38,490 nt of DNA, taken from positions 1 through 38,490 of the forward strand of contig JAFZKD010000047.1 of NCBI GenBank assembly GCA_017553785.1, read 5' to 3'. The position numbers and the translations under genes are program-made. Shown here one piece after another: positions 1 to 7,556 of the stretch; the stretch's first letter is position 1, and every line of letters starts with the position of its first letter. The notes beneath the pieces were generated by a model, which was given only the letters and a program-made list of their open reading frames with translations, made no database searches and was not told where the DNA came from. Origin of the DNA: Muribaculaceae bacterium. GTDB lineage: Bacteria > Bacteroidota > Bacteroidia > Bacteroidales > Muribaculaceae.

Positions 1-7
1 ATTAAAT

Positions 8-14
8 AAGGAGG
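8..14 (+). promoter_or_regulatory. Strong Shine-Dalgarno for etfB
   Basis: AAGGAGG lies 8 bases before the ATG at 23. It is a full anti-16S match, whereas most other genes in this window have no recognisable Shine-Dalgarno. It fixes the etfB start and fits a highly expressed energy-metabolism gene. The promoter lies outside the window. Confidence 0.75.
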
Positions 15-22
15 ACTGCAAT

Positions 23-805
23 ATGAATATTATAGTTTGTGTAAAACAAGTTCCCGATACCACGGTTGTCAAGATCGATCCCGTTAAGGGTACCTTGATC
101 CGTGAAGGCGTGCCCAGCATCATGAACCCCGACGACAAGGGTGGCCTGGAACTCGCGTTGAGACTGAAAGACCAGTTTGGCGCCAACGTCACCGTGATTT
201 CGATGGGTCCGCCCCAAGCCGATGTCATGCTGCGTGAGGCCCTCGCTATGGGTGCCGATCGTGCCATCCTGTTGAGTGACCGCAAGTTTGCTGGTGCCGA
301 CACGCTGGCTACTTCCTATGCCCTCTCGGGCCTTTGCCGCGTGTTGGACTATGACCTCATCATCGCTGGTCGCCAGGCCATCGACGGTGACACCGCTCAG
401 GTGGGTCCCGAGTTGGCCGAGCACCTGGGCCTGCCGCAGATTACTTACGTTGCCGATGCCAAGGTTTTGGAAAACGGAAACCTGCAGGTGGATAAGGAGA
501 ACGAGGATGGTATCCAGGTTCTCGAGGTCGAGGGCAAATGCCTGCTGACTGTACTCGCTTCGGCATTTGATGCCCGCTACATGAGCGTGAGCGGCATCAT
601 GGAGGCCTATGACAAGGAGGTCGAGGTTTGGAGTGCCGACAAGATTGACGTCGAGGAGGGCAAGTTGGGTCTCGCTGGCTCACCCACCAAGGTGTTCAAG
701 TCGTTCCCCAAGGCCATGAAGGCTCCCGGCGAAGTACATGAGGTAACTCCCGAAGAGGCTGTTGAACTCATTGTGAATCAACTGAAAGCTAAACACATCA
801 TCTAA
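23..805 (+). CDS. etfB: Electron transfer flavoprotein beta subunit
   Basis: The small subunit of the soluble ETF heterodimer binds AMP structurally and helps hold the FAD that carries electrons between flavin dehydrogenases and a quinone or ferredoxin/NADH partner. The 260-aa length is normal. The N-terminus MNIIVCVKQVPDT is typical, and the hallmark segment AGRQAIDGDTAQVGPELAE at about residues 115-133 is the ETF-beta nucleotide-binding loop. The later segment ending CLLTVLAS corresponds to the family signature. A strong Shine-Dalgarno supports the start. etfA follows 11 bases after the stop, so the two are co-transcribed. No acyl-CoA dehydrogenase is linked downstream; the upstream side is not visible. 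The assignment is secure; the physiological electron donor is not known from the sequence. Confidence 0.96.
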   Translation: MNIIVCVKQVPDTTVVKIDPVKGTLIREGVPSIMNPDDKGGLELALRLKDQFGANVTVISMGPPQADVMLREALAMGADRAILLSDRKFAGADTLATSYALSGLCRVLDYDLIIAGRQAIDGDTAQVGPELAEHLGLPQITYVADAKVLENGNLQVDKENEDGIQVLEVEGKCLLTVLASAFDARYMSVSGIMEAYDKEVEVWSADKIDVEEGKLGLAGSPTKVFKSFPKAMKAPGEVHEVTPEEAVELIVNQLKAKHII

Positions 806-816
806 AAGTAAGAGCT

Positions 817-1833
817 ATGGACAAGAAAGATTATAAGAACGTATTCGTTTTTGCTGAGCAACGCGAAGGGGTTATCCAGTCCGTTGCACTTGAACTTTTA
901 GGTAAGGCACGTGACCTGGCCGACGCTCTGGGCGAGAAGGTCGTTGCCATGCTCCTTGGCCAAGGCATCAAGGATCAGGCACAGATGCTTATCGAGTATG
1001 GTGCCGATGAGGTCATCGTTGTTGACGCTCCCGAGTTGAAGGACTTCCTCAGCGAGCAGTACTCACAGGCCGTTGGCCAGATCATCACCGAGCGCAAGCC
1101 CAACATCGTGCTCTATGGCGCGACCACAATCGGACGCGACTTGGCTCCACGTATCGCTTCGCGACTCAAGACCGGTCTGACTGCCGACTGCACCAAGCTA
1201 GATATCGAGCCCGACAAGGACGAGCAGCTAGAATTCCGCATGACGCGTCCCGCATTTGGCGGCAACCTCATGGCAACCATCATCTGCCCGAATAACCGTC
1301 CGCAGATGTCAACTGTCCGTCCTGGTGTGATGCAGAAGATGCAGCGCCAGCCGGGACGTGAAGGCGTGGTTACCGAGTTTGCTCCCAAGTTCGATGCCAG
1401 CAAGTTCAAGGTAAAACTCGTCAAGACCATCAAAGCTGACAAGCAGATGGCCGACATCGCCGAGGCCAAGATTCTCGTCAGCGGTGGACGCGGTGTGCAT
1501 GACAAGGAAGGCTTCGATAAGCTTCAGGCGCTTGCCGATGTAATAGGCGGACAGGTGGCTTCGTCACGTGCTATGGTCGATAATGGCGTGATGCCTCATG
1601 AGTGTCAGGTAGGCCAGACGGGTAAGACCGTCCGTCCTAACCTCTACATGGCCTGTGGTATCAGCGGTGCCATCCAGCACCTTGCCGGTATGGAGGAGAG
1701 CGATTTCATTATCGCAATCAATAAGGATAAGTTCGCCCCAATCTTCAGTGTTGCTGACTTGGGCATCGTGGGAGACCTACACAAGATCGTTCCCATGCTC
1801 ACCGAGCGCATCAAGAAAGAACTCGAAGGGTAA
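817..1833 (+). CDS. etfA: Electron transfer flavoprotein alpha subunit
   Basis: The large ETF subunit carries most of the FAD site and partners EtfB. The 338-aa protein has the N-terminal alpha/beta domain (about residues 8-190) followed by the C-terminal FAD domain. The FAD domain contains QVGQTGKTVRPNLYMACGIS from residue 264, then SGAIQHLAGM, and NKDKFAPIFSVADLGIVGDL near the end. These are classic ETF-alpha FAD-binding motifs. It starts 11 bases after etfB and ends just before a long hairpin, so the visible unit is etfB-etfA only. In many Bacteroidetes an acyl-CoA dehydrogenase gene follows; here it does not. Nothing looks truncated. Confidence 0.96.
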   Translation: MDKKDYKNVFVFAEQREGVIQSVALELLGKARDLADALGEKVVAMLLGQGIKDQAQMLIEYGADEVIVVDAPELKDFLSEQYSQAVGQIITERKPNIVLYGATTIGRDLAPRIASRLKTGLTADCTKLDIEPDKDEQLEFRMTRPAFGGNLMATIICPNNRPQMSTVRPGVMQKMQRQPGREGVVTEFAPKFDASKFKVKLVKTIKADKQMADIAEAKILVSGGRGVHDKEGFDKLQALADVIGGQVASSRAMVDNGVMPHECQVGQTGKTVRPNLYMACGISGAIQHLAGMEESDFIIAINKDKFAPIFSVADLGIVGDLHKIVPMLTERIKKELEG

Positions 1834-1853
1834 ACTTTCTATCATAGGGAAAA

Positions 1854-1910
1854 CCTCACGCTAAGTTACAACGGCGCTAAGTTTCAGCGACTTAGCGACT
1901 TAGCGTGAGG
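1854..1910 (+). terminator. Nested hairpin after etfA
   Basis: CCTCACGCTAAGT (1854-1866) pairs perfectly with ACTTAGCGTGAGG (1898-1910). Inside it, CGCTAAGT (1875-1882) pairs with ACTTAGCG (1890-1897). The octamer ACTTAGCG is thus present twice in tandem with two complementary copies, allowing alternative folds. A weak pyrimidine-rich tail (CTTCTTGTTTCC) follows. It lies 20 bases after the etfA stop and probably ends that operon. The repeated octamer also makes it look like a small extragenic palindrome. Confidence 0.65.
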
Positions 1911-1990
1911 CTTCTTGTTTCCATCATCAGGACTAGCCTTTTTCAAATCACATCATGGAGATGACGTGTTATCAATTTTCATGAAAAAAG

Positions 1991-2021
1991 TTGCATACTC
2001 GATTAATTGTGATTATATTTG
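1991..2021 (+). promoter_or_regulatory. Bacteroidetes promoter for the dockerin protein gene
   Basis: TATATTTG (2014-2021) matches the Bacteroidetes -7 consensus TAnnTTTG. TTGC at 1991-1994 is a -33 candidate with 19 bases between. The gene start at 2116 leaves a leader of about 90 bases. Confidence 0.6.
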
Positions 2022-2115
2022 CAGCAGATAACTAAACCTACTTTAATAACGTGTCCAAAATGAGAATTCGTGTTTATTAGCATATGTAACAATTCAATGT
2101 AATTACTTATTGATT

Positions 2116-3462
2116 ATGAAGAAATTATTTACTTTAATCGTTGTGGCCGCTATGGCATTTGCCGCACAGGCCGCTGAATGTATTGCTGCCGATGGCACCA
2201 ATACCGGTGAGTACGCTCCTGTCTATGGTTACAACAATGACTATGATCAGCACAACCAGATGCAGTATCCCGCTGCTGAGCTTCCTGGTATGGCTGCTGG
2301 CTCCGAAATCACTGCTGTGAAATTCTATACCAGCACCCCAGACTTGGTGAACGCTCTGGGTAGCACTGTAACGGTTTCGCTGGCTAACATCGACGATGTG
2401 ACTCCTTGGACTCCTGACGCATGGGGTGGCATTTCTGGCAACTTGCTGGATGCTGCTGTAACCGCTGTTGCTACAGTAACTCCTGCTGCCGATGAAGATG
2501 GCGTTTGGACAATTACCTTCGATGCTCCCTTTACCTACACTGGTAATGCTCTGTTGATTGACGTTCAGACTGTTGCTGGTGAGTATAAGAGCACCTACTT
2601 CTATGGTAAGGAAATGGGTTCATACTTAGTCATGAGCACTTATGGCTACGCTGGTAGCAAGAAGGGTCAGACCGTTCTGCCCAAGGCAACCTTCATCTAT
2701 GAGGGCGGTGAGGTGCCCGAGCCGGGTATTGCTACCTTGGCCGAGGCTAACGCACTCGAGGACGCTGCTGAGTTCACCTTCGACGGCGACGCTGTTGTTA
2801 CCGTCTTCAAGAATGGTTACCTGTTCTTGCGCGACGAGAGCGGCTACGGCATGATTGCCGGCGCTACAGGTGAGTTTGCAAATGGTCAGGTGCTGAACCA
2901 GGGCTGGAATGCCACCAAGACCAGCGATGATGGTTGGGTTTGGTACACTGGTGCTACTGAGCTCAGTGCTAGCGGTGAGACCAATGCCGAGCTGGCTGCT
3001 GCCCAAAAGCTCACCGAATTCCCCGATGAGAGCATGCTCAACGCCTATGTTTACGTTGAGAATGTGACTATAAGTGGCGGCATGATGCCAGGCTTGCCTA
3101 TGCGTGCATTACCGCTGCCTGACAACTCGAGCATTAGTGTAACCAGCACCTTGTGGAGTATGGGTTGGCCCGCTAGTGGCAGTAAAAACATCTATGGTGT
3201 TATTTGCAAGGTTGACGGCGTCTTGAAGATCAATGTTGTTGATTTCCAGAATTATGTTGAGCCCGAGCCCGAGGGTATGCGTGGTGACGTGAACAAGAGT
3301 GGCGATGTTACCATCGCTGACGTAACCGCCCTGATCGACTACCTGTTGAGCGGTGACGCTACCAACATCAGCTTGGATAACGCTAATTGCAACCTGGATG
3401 ATGACGTGACCATCGCCGATGTGACCGTCCTCATTGACTATCTGCTGACAGGCAACTGGTAA
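2116..3462 (+). CDS. Secreted protein with OB-like domain and C-terminal dockerin-like repeats
   Basis: This is an exported protein of unknown substrate, 448 aa. I chose the ATG at 2116; a TTG two codons upstream is less likely. A Sec signal peptide (MKKLFTLIVVAAMAFAAQA) should be cut near residue 19. Residues about 25-190 form a beta-rich domain with PVYGYNNDYDQHNQMQYPA, like surface beta-sandwich modules. Residues about 200-370 (GYLFLRDESGYGMIAG; FANGQVL) resemble the OB-fold-like domain common in secreted Bacteroidales proteins. The C-terminus has two dockerin-like calcium loops, GDVNKSGDVTIADVTALIDY (near 391) and NLDDDVTIADVTVLIDYLL (near 426). The second loop is less canonical, with Asp where Gly is usual. 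No cohesin is seen nearby. It is a single-gene unit with its own promoter and terminator. Confidence 0.8.
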   Translation: MKKLFTLIVVAAMAFAAQAAECIAADGTNTGEYAPVYGYNNDYDQHNQMQYPAAELPGMAAGSEITAVKFYTSTPDLVNALGSTVTVSLANIDDVTPWTPDAWGGISGNLLDAAVTAVATVTPAADEDGVWTITFDAPFTYTGNALLIDVQTVAGEYKSTYFYGKEMGSYLVMSTYGYAGSKKGQTVLPKATFIYEGGEVPEPGIATLAEANALEDAAEFTFDGDAVVTVFKNGYLFLRDESGYGMIAGATGEFANGQVLNQGWNATKTSDDGWVWYTGATELSASGETNAELAAAQKLTEFPDESMLNAYVYVENVTISGGMMPGLPMRALPLPDNSSISVTSTLWSMGWPASGSKNIYGVICKVDGVLKINVVDFQNYVEPEPEGMRGDVNKSGDVTIADVTALIDYLLSGDATNISLDNANCNLDDDVTIADVTVLIDYLLTGNW

Positions 3463-3486
3463 AAAACGTAATAAGTATAAGACTTT

Positions 3487-3527
3487 AGGCATTAGGCTTT
3501 AAGGGCATCTGCTCTGGCCTAATGCCT
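3487..3527 (+). terminator. Hairpin terminator after the dockerin protein gene
   Basis: AGGCATTAGGC (3487-3497) pairs perfectly with GCCTAATGCCT (3517-3527) across a 19-base loop. The following TTGTTATGTTCT is only moderately T-rich. It is 24 bases after the stop codon. Confidence 0.65.
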
Positions 3528-4031
3528 TTGTTATGTTCTCACCTCTCACAACGGTTTTAATGTGTGTTCGCCGAAAACATTTTCAGATAATTGGAAAGAA
3601 TTACAGTAGACATTGATGTTTCAACTGTTTGATTAAATCACTATACAAGGCGAAGATGAGTGCGATAATGTCGGGCTTGGCTATGGCTGTGGAGAAGCCG
3701 TAGACCGCCATGACTGCGCTATGGTTATCCCATTGTCATTGACATTGCGATAGCGATGGTGACCATAATAGGGATGTGAATGTCATGTGTGGGTTGATTA
3801 TCTTAGACGTGCAGTTGTATTGCAGGCTCTATCTTTTTATACTTGTCGCGCTAGGCATGTCGGTTATACCTTTGCGTGAGGTGATGGTTTGCGTTTAACA
3901 ATTCGTTAACATTTCCGCCCCTCCCTTTTGAATGTGTGGGTTTTGTGGTTAGCATTATCAATCAGCAAGTTGCAGTAATATGCTTCAACTGTGCGAAAAT
4001 GCATTTTGACGGAAAGCAGGCCTACTTCACG
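3528..4031. other. Intergenic region with a possible gene relic
   Basis: No intact gene is seen. On the minus strand a short open frame ending at 3601-3603 reads AVMAVYGFSTAIAKPDII followed by a hydrophobic tail, back to about 3727 where a stop interrupts it; this looks like a protein fragment but I cannot assign a family. A good -7 box, TACCTTTG (3867-3874), with TTG at 3843-3845, points to the + strand, yet no credible gene follows before the promoter at 4032. The stretch is probably decayed sequence; an untranslated RNA is possible. Confidence 0.3.
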
Positions 4032-4061
4032 TTGATATTTCAATTGTTTTGTTTATCTTTG
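4032..4061 (+). promoter_or_regulatory. Promoter for the dipeptidase gene
   Basis: TATCTTTG (4054-4061) matches TAnnTTTG, with TTG at 4032-4034 and a 19-base spacer. The leader to the ATG at 4093 is about 25-30 bases. Confidence 0.65.
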
Positions 4062-4092
4062 TGGGAGATTATGAACCCTAAAATAGAGAATA

Positions 4093-4869
4093 ATGATGAA
4101 AAGGAATAGACAGTGGATATTGGCAGCAGCCATGATGTTAATTTGCGGCTATTTGAACTCGTGCAAGAGCGCACAAGATATGGCACGAGCCAAGGACAAG
4201 ACGATGGACTCGAGCGGCTTTGTCACGGTGACCGATGTGGTACCCGACGCGATCCTGGAGATACGCTACTTCAGTTCCTACAACTTTGTGGGGACGCGCA
4301 TTGATGGCTATGAGGAACCTGTGGCGCTGATGACACGGCAGGCGGCCGATAGTCTGCGCGCCGTGAGCGACGATCTCAGACGCCATGGCTACTGCCTGAA
4401 AATCTATGACGCCTATCGTCCCCAACGCGCCGTGGACCACTTCTTGCGTTGGGCGCTGGACGAGTCGGACACGATTACCAAGGCCTATTTCTATCCCCGC
4501 CTGACCAAGCAACAAGTGTTTGATGGTGAATATGTTGCCGAGAAGAGCGGTCACTCACGCGGCTCAACGGTAGATTTGACGCTGGTGGACATGAAGACCG
4601 GCAAGGAACTGGACATGGGCGGCACATTCGACTGGTTCGGCATCGAGAGCCATCCCGACTATGGCGGCGGCAATCCCGAGACCCTCGATTTCCAGCCTAC
4701 CGACAGCAATTTCACCTCCGAGCAGTTCTACAACCGCATGGTGCTGCGCACTGCGATGGAGCGTCACGGCTTCTTGCCGCTCGAGAATGAATGGTGGCAT
4801 TTCCGCCTCGCTGGCGAACCTTTCCCCGACACCTATTTCAACTTCCCGGTCAGGACGTTAGGACATTGA
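4093..4869 (+). CDS. D-Ala-D-Ala dipeptidase, VanX/DdpX family lipoprotein
   Basis: This is a zinc dipeptidase predicted to hydrolyse D-Ala-D-Ala. The family serves vancomycin resistance (VanX) or peptidoglycan recycling (DdpX). The 258-aa protein begins with a lipoprotein signal whose lipobox is LNSC, with Cys24, so it should be membrane-anchored outside the cytoplasm. The catalytic core is visible: YDAYRPQ (substrate and transition-state Arg), SGHSRGSTVD with zinc ligands His154 and Asp161, and ENEWWHF with catalytic Glu233 and ligand His236. All key residues are present. No vanH, vanA or vanRS homologue is nearby, and exported VanX-like lipoproteins are common in Bacteroidetes, so a cell-wall turnover role is more likely than glycopeptide resistance. 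It is monocistronic with its own promoter. Confidence 0.9.
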   Translation: MMKRNRQWILAAAMMLICGYLNSCKSAQDMARAKDKTMDSSGFVTVTDVVPDAILEIRYFSSYNFVGTRIDGYEEPVALMTRQAADSLRAVSDDLRRHGYCLKIYDAYRPQRAVDHFLRWALDESDTITKAYFYPRLTKQQVFDGEYVAEKSGHSRGSTVDLTLVDMKTGKELDMGGTFDWFGIESHPDYGGGNPETLDFQPTDSNFTSEQFYNRMVLRTAMERHGFLPLENEWWHFRLAGEPFPDTYFNFPVRTLGH

Positions 4870-4944
4870 CCCGTGGGTTTAAGCCTTCCTGCAGCAACTT
4901 TTGTTTTTTTAGATGAAAACACATTAAGATATATAAAAAAAATA

Positions 4945-4952
4945 TATCTTTG
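4945..4952 (+). promoter_or_regulatory. -7 box for the phosphatase gene
   Basis: TATCTTTG fits the Bacteroidetes -7 consensus. The expected -33 region is only AT-rich, with no clear TTTG. The box covers the TTG at 4950 that could otherwise be taken as the gene start, which supports the ATG at 5004, about 50 bases downstream. Confidence 0.55.
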
Positions 4953-5003
4953 CATTGGCATTGTAATCCTCGTGATTATTGTGCATCTTTATGTGTTAAA
5001 AGC

Positions 5004-7229
5004 ATGACATTTAACAAGTTATTGAACCGACTCAAGAAAAACAAGTCTTGGCGGGTGATATCGGCATTAAGTCTTATCTTACTTGCCGGTGCGCTCATTG
5101 AGGCCATGTCACTGCTGCAGTACAATTATACCCATCGGCTGATGGAGGAAGAGTTGGATTACCGAACCGAGAGTGAATTGACCCTGAAGTCAGTGCGGGT
5201 CAAGAGCATGCTCAAGTCCAACGAAAACATGGTTCGCAACTATTTGTGGCCCATTCAACGGCAAATCGATCAGCCCGACCACATCTACGACATCCAGCAC
5301 CGCCTGGTATCCTCCAATGATGATGTGATGAGCAGTTTTGTGGCCTTTGTCCCCGGATATTATCCAGACCGTGAGCGGCTGTTTGAGCCATGCGCCATTC
5401 GCCGCGGCGACAGTATTGCTCTTGTGCAGTTAGCAGGCGAAAGTCACGACTATACCCAACGAGAGTTTTATGAGCAGGCCGTTTTGAATAACAAATCGTC
5501 CTGGAGCGACCCCTATCTGGATGCTGACGCCAGCGGGAAGGTTGTCACCACCTATTCCATGCCTTTCAAAGATGACAGCGGAAAGATTGTGGGAGTATTC
5601 GGCATAGACTTGTCCACTCAGGGTATTATCGATACGTTGAACACCAAGCATAATTACCCTTCGACCTTTTTCCTGTTGCTCACCGAGGACGGCAAACTCA
5701 TTTCCCAACCCGACTCGAGTCATACCCAACAGAGCGATGTGACTGCAGTCGTGGAAATGATCAATGACAGCACCTACGAGCGCAAACTCAGCAGTACCGG
5801 CCGCAGCAAGATCATTACATTCACCGACAAAGAAAACGGCAAGGGCTATGCCTATTATGCGTTCATGCGAGGTGAACCCCATTGGCAGGTGGTAATGGTT
5901 TGTTATGACAATGAGGTCTTCGGCAAATTGAAAAAAATGCGCCACAACCTGCTATGGATGTTGTTGGCAGGCTTCTCGTTGTTGGGATTCATCCTGTACC
6001 AATCTAACAAATACGTGAGACGGCTGCACATATCAAGAGTCAACCAGGAACGCACCGACAGTGAGTTGCGCATCGCCCAAAACATTCAGTCCGAGATGCT
6101 GCCCAGTCAGGATATCAGCAGACCCGATATAGAAGTGAGCGGCAAGCAGATTACCGCCCTGGAAGTGGGAGGTGACCTGTATGACTATTTCATCCGTGAC
6201 GAGAAGTTGTACTTCTGCCTCGGTGACGTGAGCGGCAAGGGTGTGCCGTCGTCGCTGGTGATGGCGGTGGTGCACTCTTTCTTCCGCAGCCAGGCGCAAC
6301 GCGAGAGCAACCCGGCCAACATCATGCAAGTCATCAACGAAATCGCTGCTGAGGGTAATGAGACCAATATGTTTGTCACCCTGTTCATCGGAGTGCTCGA
6401 CCTTCCCACGGGCCGACTGCGTTACTGCAATGCCGGCCACGATGCTCCGCTGATTATTGCCGACGGAGTGAAGCCATTGGCAGTGAATGCCAATCTCCCC
6501 CTTGGCGTGTTTGATGATTTCAAGTATAGCCTGCAGGAGACACAATTGCCTCAAGAAGTGACCCTCCTTTTCTATACCGACGGCTTGACCGAGACTGCCG
6601 ATGTGAAGCATAGCCTGTTCGGCATGCAGCGCATCATCGACACGTGTCAAGAATGTATTGAACAGGGCAAGATACAGCCCATAGCGCTGATGGATTCGCT
6701 GAATGAAGCGGCCAAACGATTTGCCAATGGTGCCCAGCAGAGCGATGATCTGACCATGCTTGCAATCCATTACCACCGTCGCGATGAGATTCCCGTGTTG
6801 GAAGAACAAATCACCTTGGGTAATGACGTGCATCAAGTCCCCGAACTCAATAATTTTGTAAAAACGGTGGCCGAGAGATTAAACCTTGAGTCGTCTTTGA
6901 CATCTCAACTGATGTTGGCTGTCGAGGAGGCAGTTGTCAACGTCATGAACTATGCCTATTCCATCGGCTCCAAGGGCAACGTCAACATAACTGCCCAAGG
7001 GACGGAGGAGAGCATCAAATTCATCATCACCGACGAGGGCAAAGCCTTTGACCCGACTCAGGCCCGTGAGACCGACACCACGCTCAGCGCCGAGGACCGT
7101 CCTATCGGCGGGCTTGGCATCCTGCTGGTGCAGGCACTGATGGACAGCATCAATTATGAGCGCATCAACGGCAAGAACGTGCTCACCCTTAAAAAGAACT
7201 ACAAACAAAACAATGATAAAAACGAATAA
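5004..7229 (+). CDS. Cache-PP2C (SpoIIE/RsbU)-HATPase partner-switch regulator
   Basis: This is a membrane sensor phosphatase fused to an anti-sigma-type kinase domain, 741 aa. The order is: TM1 (about 18-38); extracytoplasmic Cache-like sensor (about 40-310, with SWSDPYLDA and MPFKDDSGKIVGVFGIDLS); TM2 (about 315-335); PP2C/SpoIIE domain (about 350-575); and a C-terminal RsbW-like HATPase domain (about 612-735). PP2C metal-binding aspartates are seen in GGDLYDYF (Asp391), GDVSGKG (Asp408) and YTDGLTE (Asp526). The kinase N-box is EEAVVNVMNYAY, with DEGKAFDP and GGLGILL for nucleotide binding. By family knowledge the phosphatase would dephosphorylate a STAS antagonist and the kinase would phosphorylate it. 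The STAS gene begins 6 bases downstream, so the pair is self-contained. The signal sensed and the final target are not visible. Confidence 0.9.
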   Translation: MTFNKLLNRLKKNKSWRVISALSLILLAGALIEAMSLLQYNYTHRLMEEELDYRTESELTLKSVRVKSMLKSNENMVRNYLWPIQRQIDQPDHIYDIQHRLVSSNDDVMSSFVAFVPGYYPDRERLFEPCAIRRGDSIALVQLAGESHDYTQREFYEQAVLNNKSSWSDPYLDADASGKVVTTYSMPFKDDSGKIVGVFGIDLSTQGIIDTLNTKHNYPSTFFLLLTEDGKLISQPDSSHTQQSDVTAVVEMINDSTYERKLSSTGRSKIITFTDKENGKGYAYYAFMRGEPHWQVVMVCYDNEVFGKLKKMRHNLLWMLLAGFSLLGFILYQSNKYVRRLHISRVNQERTDSELRIAQNIQSEMLPSQDISRPDIEVSGKQITALEVGGDLYDYFIRDEKLYFCLGDVSGKGVPSSLVMAVVHSFFRSQAQRESNPANIMQVINEIAAEGNETNMFVTLFIGVLDLPTGRLRYCNAGHDAPLIIADGVKPLAVNANLPLGVFDDFKYSLQETQLPQEVTLLFYTDGLTETADVKHSLFGMQRIIDTCQECIEQGKIQPIALMDSLNEAAKRFANGAQQSDDLTMLAIHYHRRDEIPVLEEQITLGNDVHQVPELNNFVKTVAERLNLESSLTSQLMLAVEEAVVNVMNYAYSIGSKGNVNITAQGTEESIKFIITDEGKAFDPTQARETDTTLSAEDRPIGGLGILLVQALMDSINYERINGKNVLTLKKNYKQNNDKNE

Positions 7230-7235
7230 GACATT

Positions 7236-7541
7236 ATGAAAACGACAATTGAAGAGCTTGACGAACTCATCGTCATCACAATGACAGGATCGCTCGATAC
7301 AGCAGCCGCCATCGAGACCGAACAAACCCTCAAGCCTATTACGGCCAGTGAGGAGGCCAAAGACATCGTGTTTGAGTGCAAGGAACTGGATTATATCGCA
7401 TCTAGTGGACTGCGCATCCTGCTCGACGTGCTCAAGAAGACCAAGGCCAAAGGTAAGACGGTCACTTTGCGCAACGTGAATGACGACATCAAGAACGTGT
7501 TCAAAATCACAGGATTCATCAACCTCTTCGAATTTGAGTAA
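7236..7541 (+). CDS. STAS-domain anti-sigma factor antagonist
   Basis: This 101-aa single-domain STAS protein is of the SpoIIAA/RsbV type. It starts 6 bases after the phosphatase/kinase gene and is its expected substrate. The conserved phospho-acceptor loop reads YIASSGLRILL, with Ser57 equivalent to the phosphorylated serine of SpoIIAA. The residue two before it, an Asp in SpoIIAA, is Ala here. The early segment VITMTGSLDT matches the usual STAS strand pattern. No dedicated sigma factor or separate anti-sigma gene lies nearby, so the switch may act in trans or through the fused HATPase domain. Confidence 0.92.
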   Translation: MKTTIEELDELIVITMTGSLDTAAAIETEQTLKPITASEEAKDIVFECKELDYIASSGLRILLDVLKKTKAKGKTVTLRNVNDDIKNVFKITGFINLFEFE

Positions 7542-7556
7542 TCCCAACAGCCTATC

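Noticed and set aside
4093-4869. Vancomycin resistance gene
   Set aside because: The enzyme family fits, but no vanH, vanA or vanRS partner is nearby and the protein is an exported lipoprotein.
4950-5003. Upstream TTG start for the phosphatase gene
   Set aside because: The TTG lies inside the -7 box and would add 18 residues with no family likeness; the ATG at 5004 precedes the first membrane helix properly.
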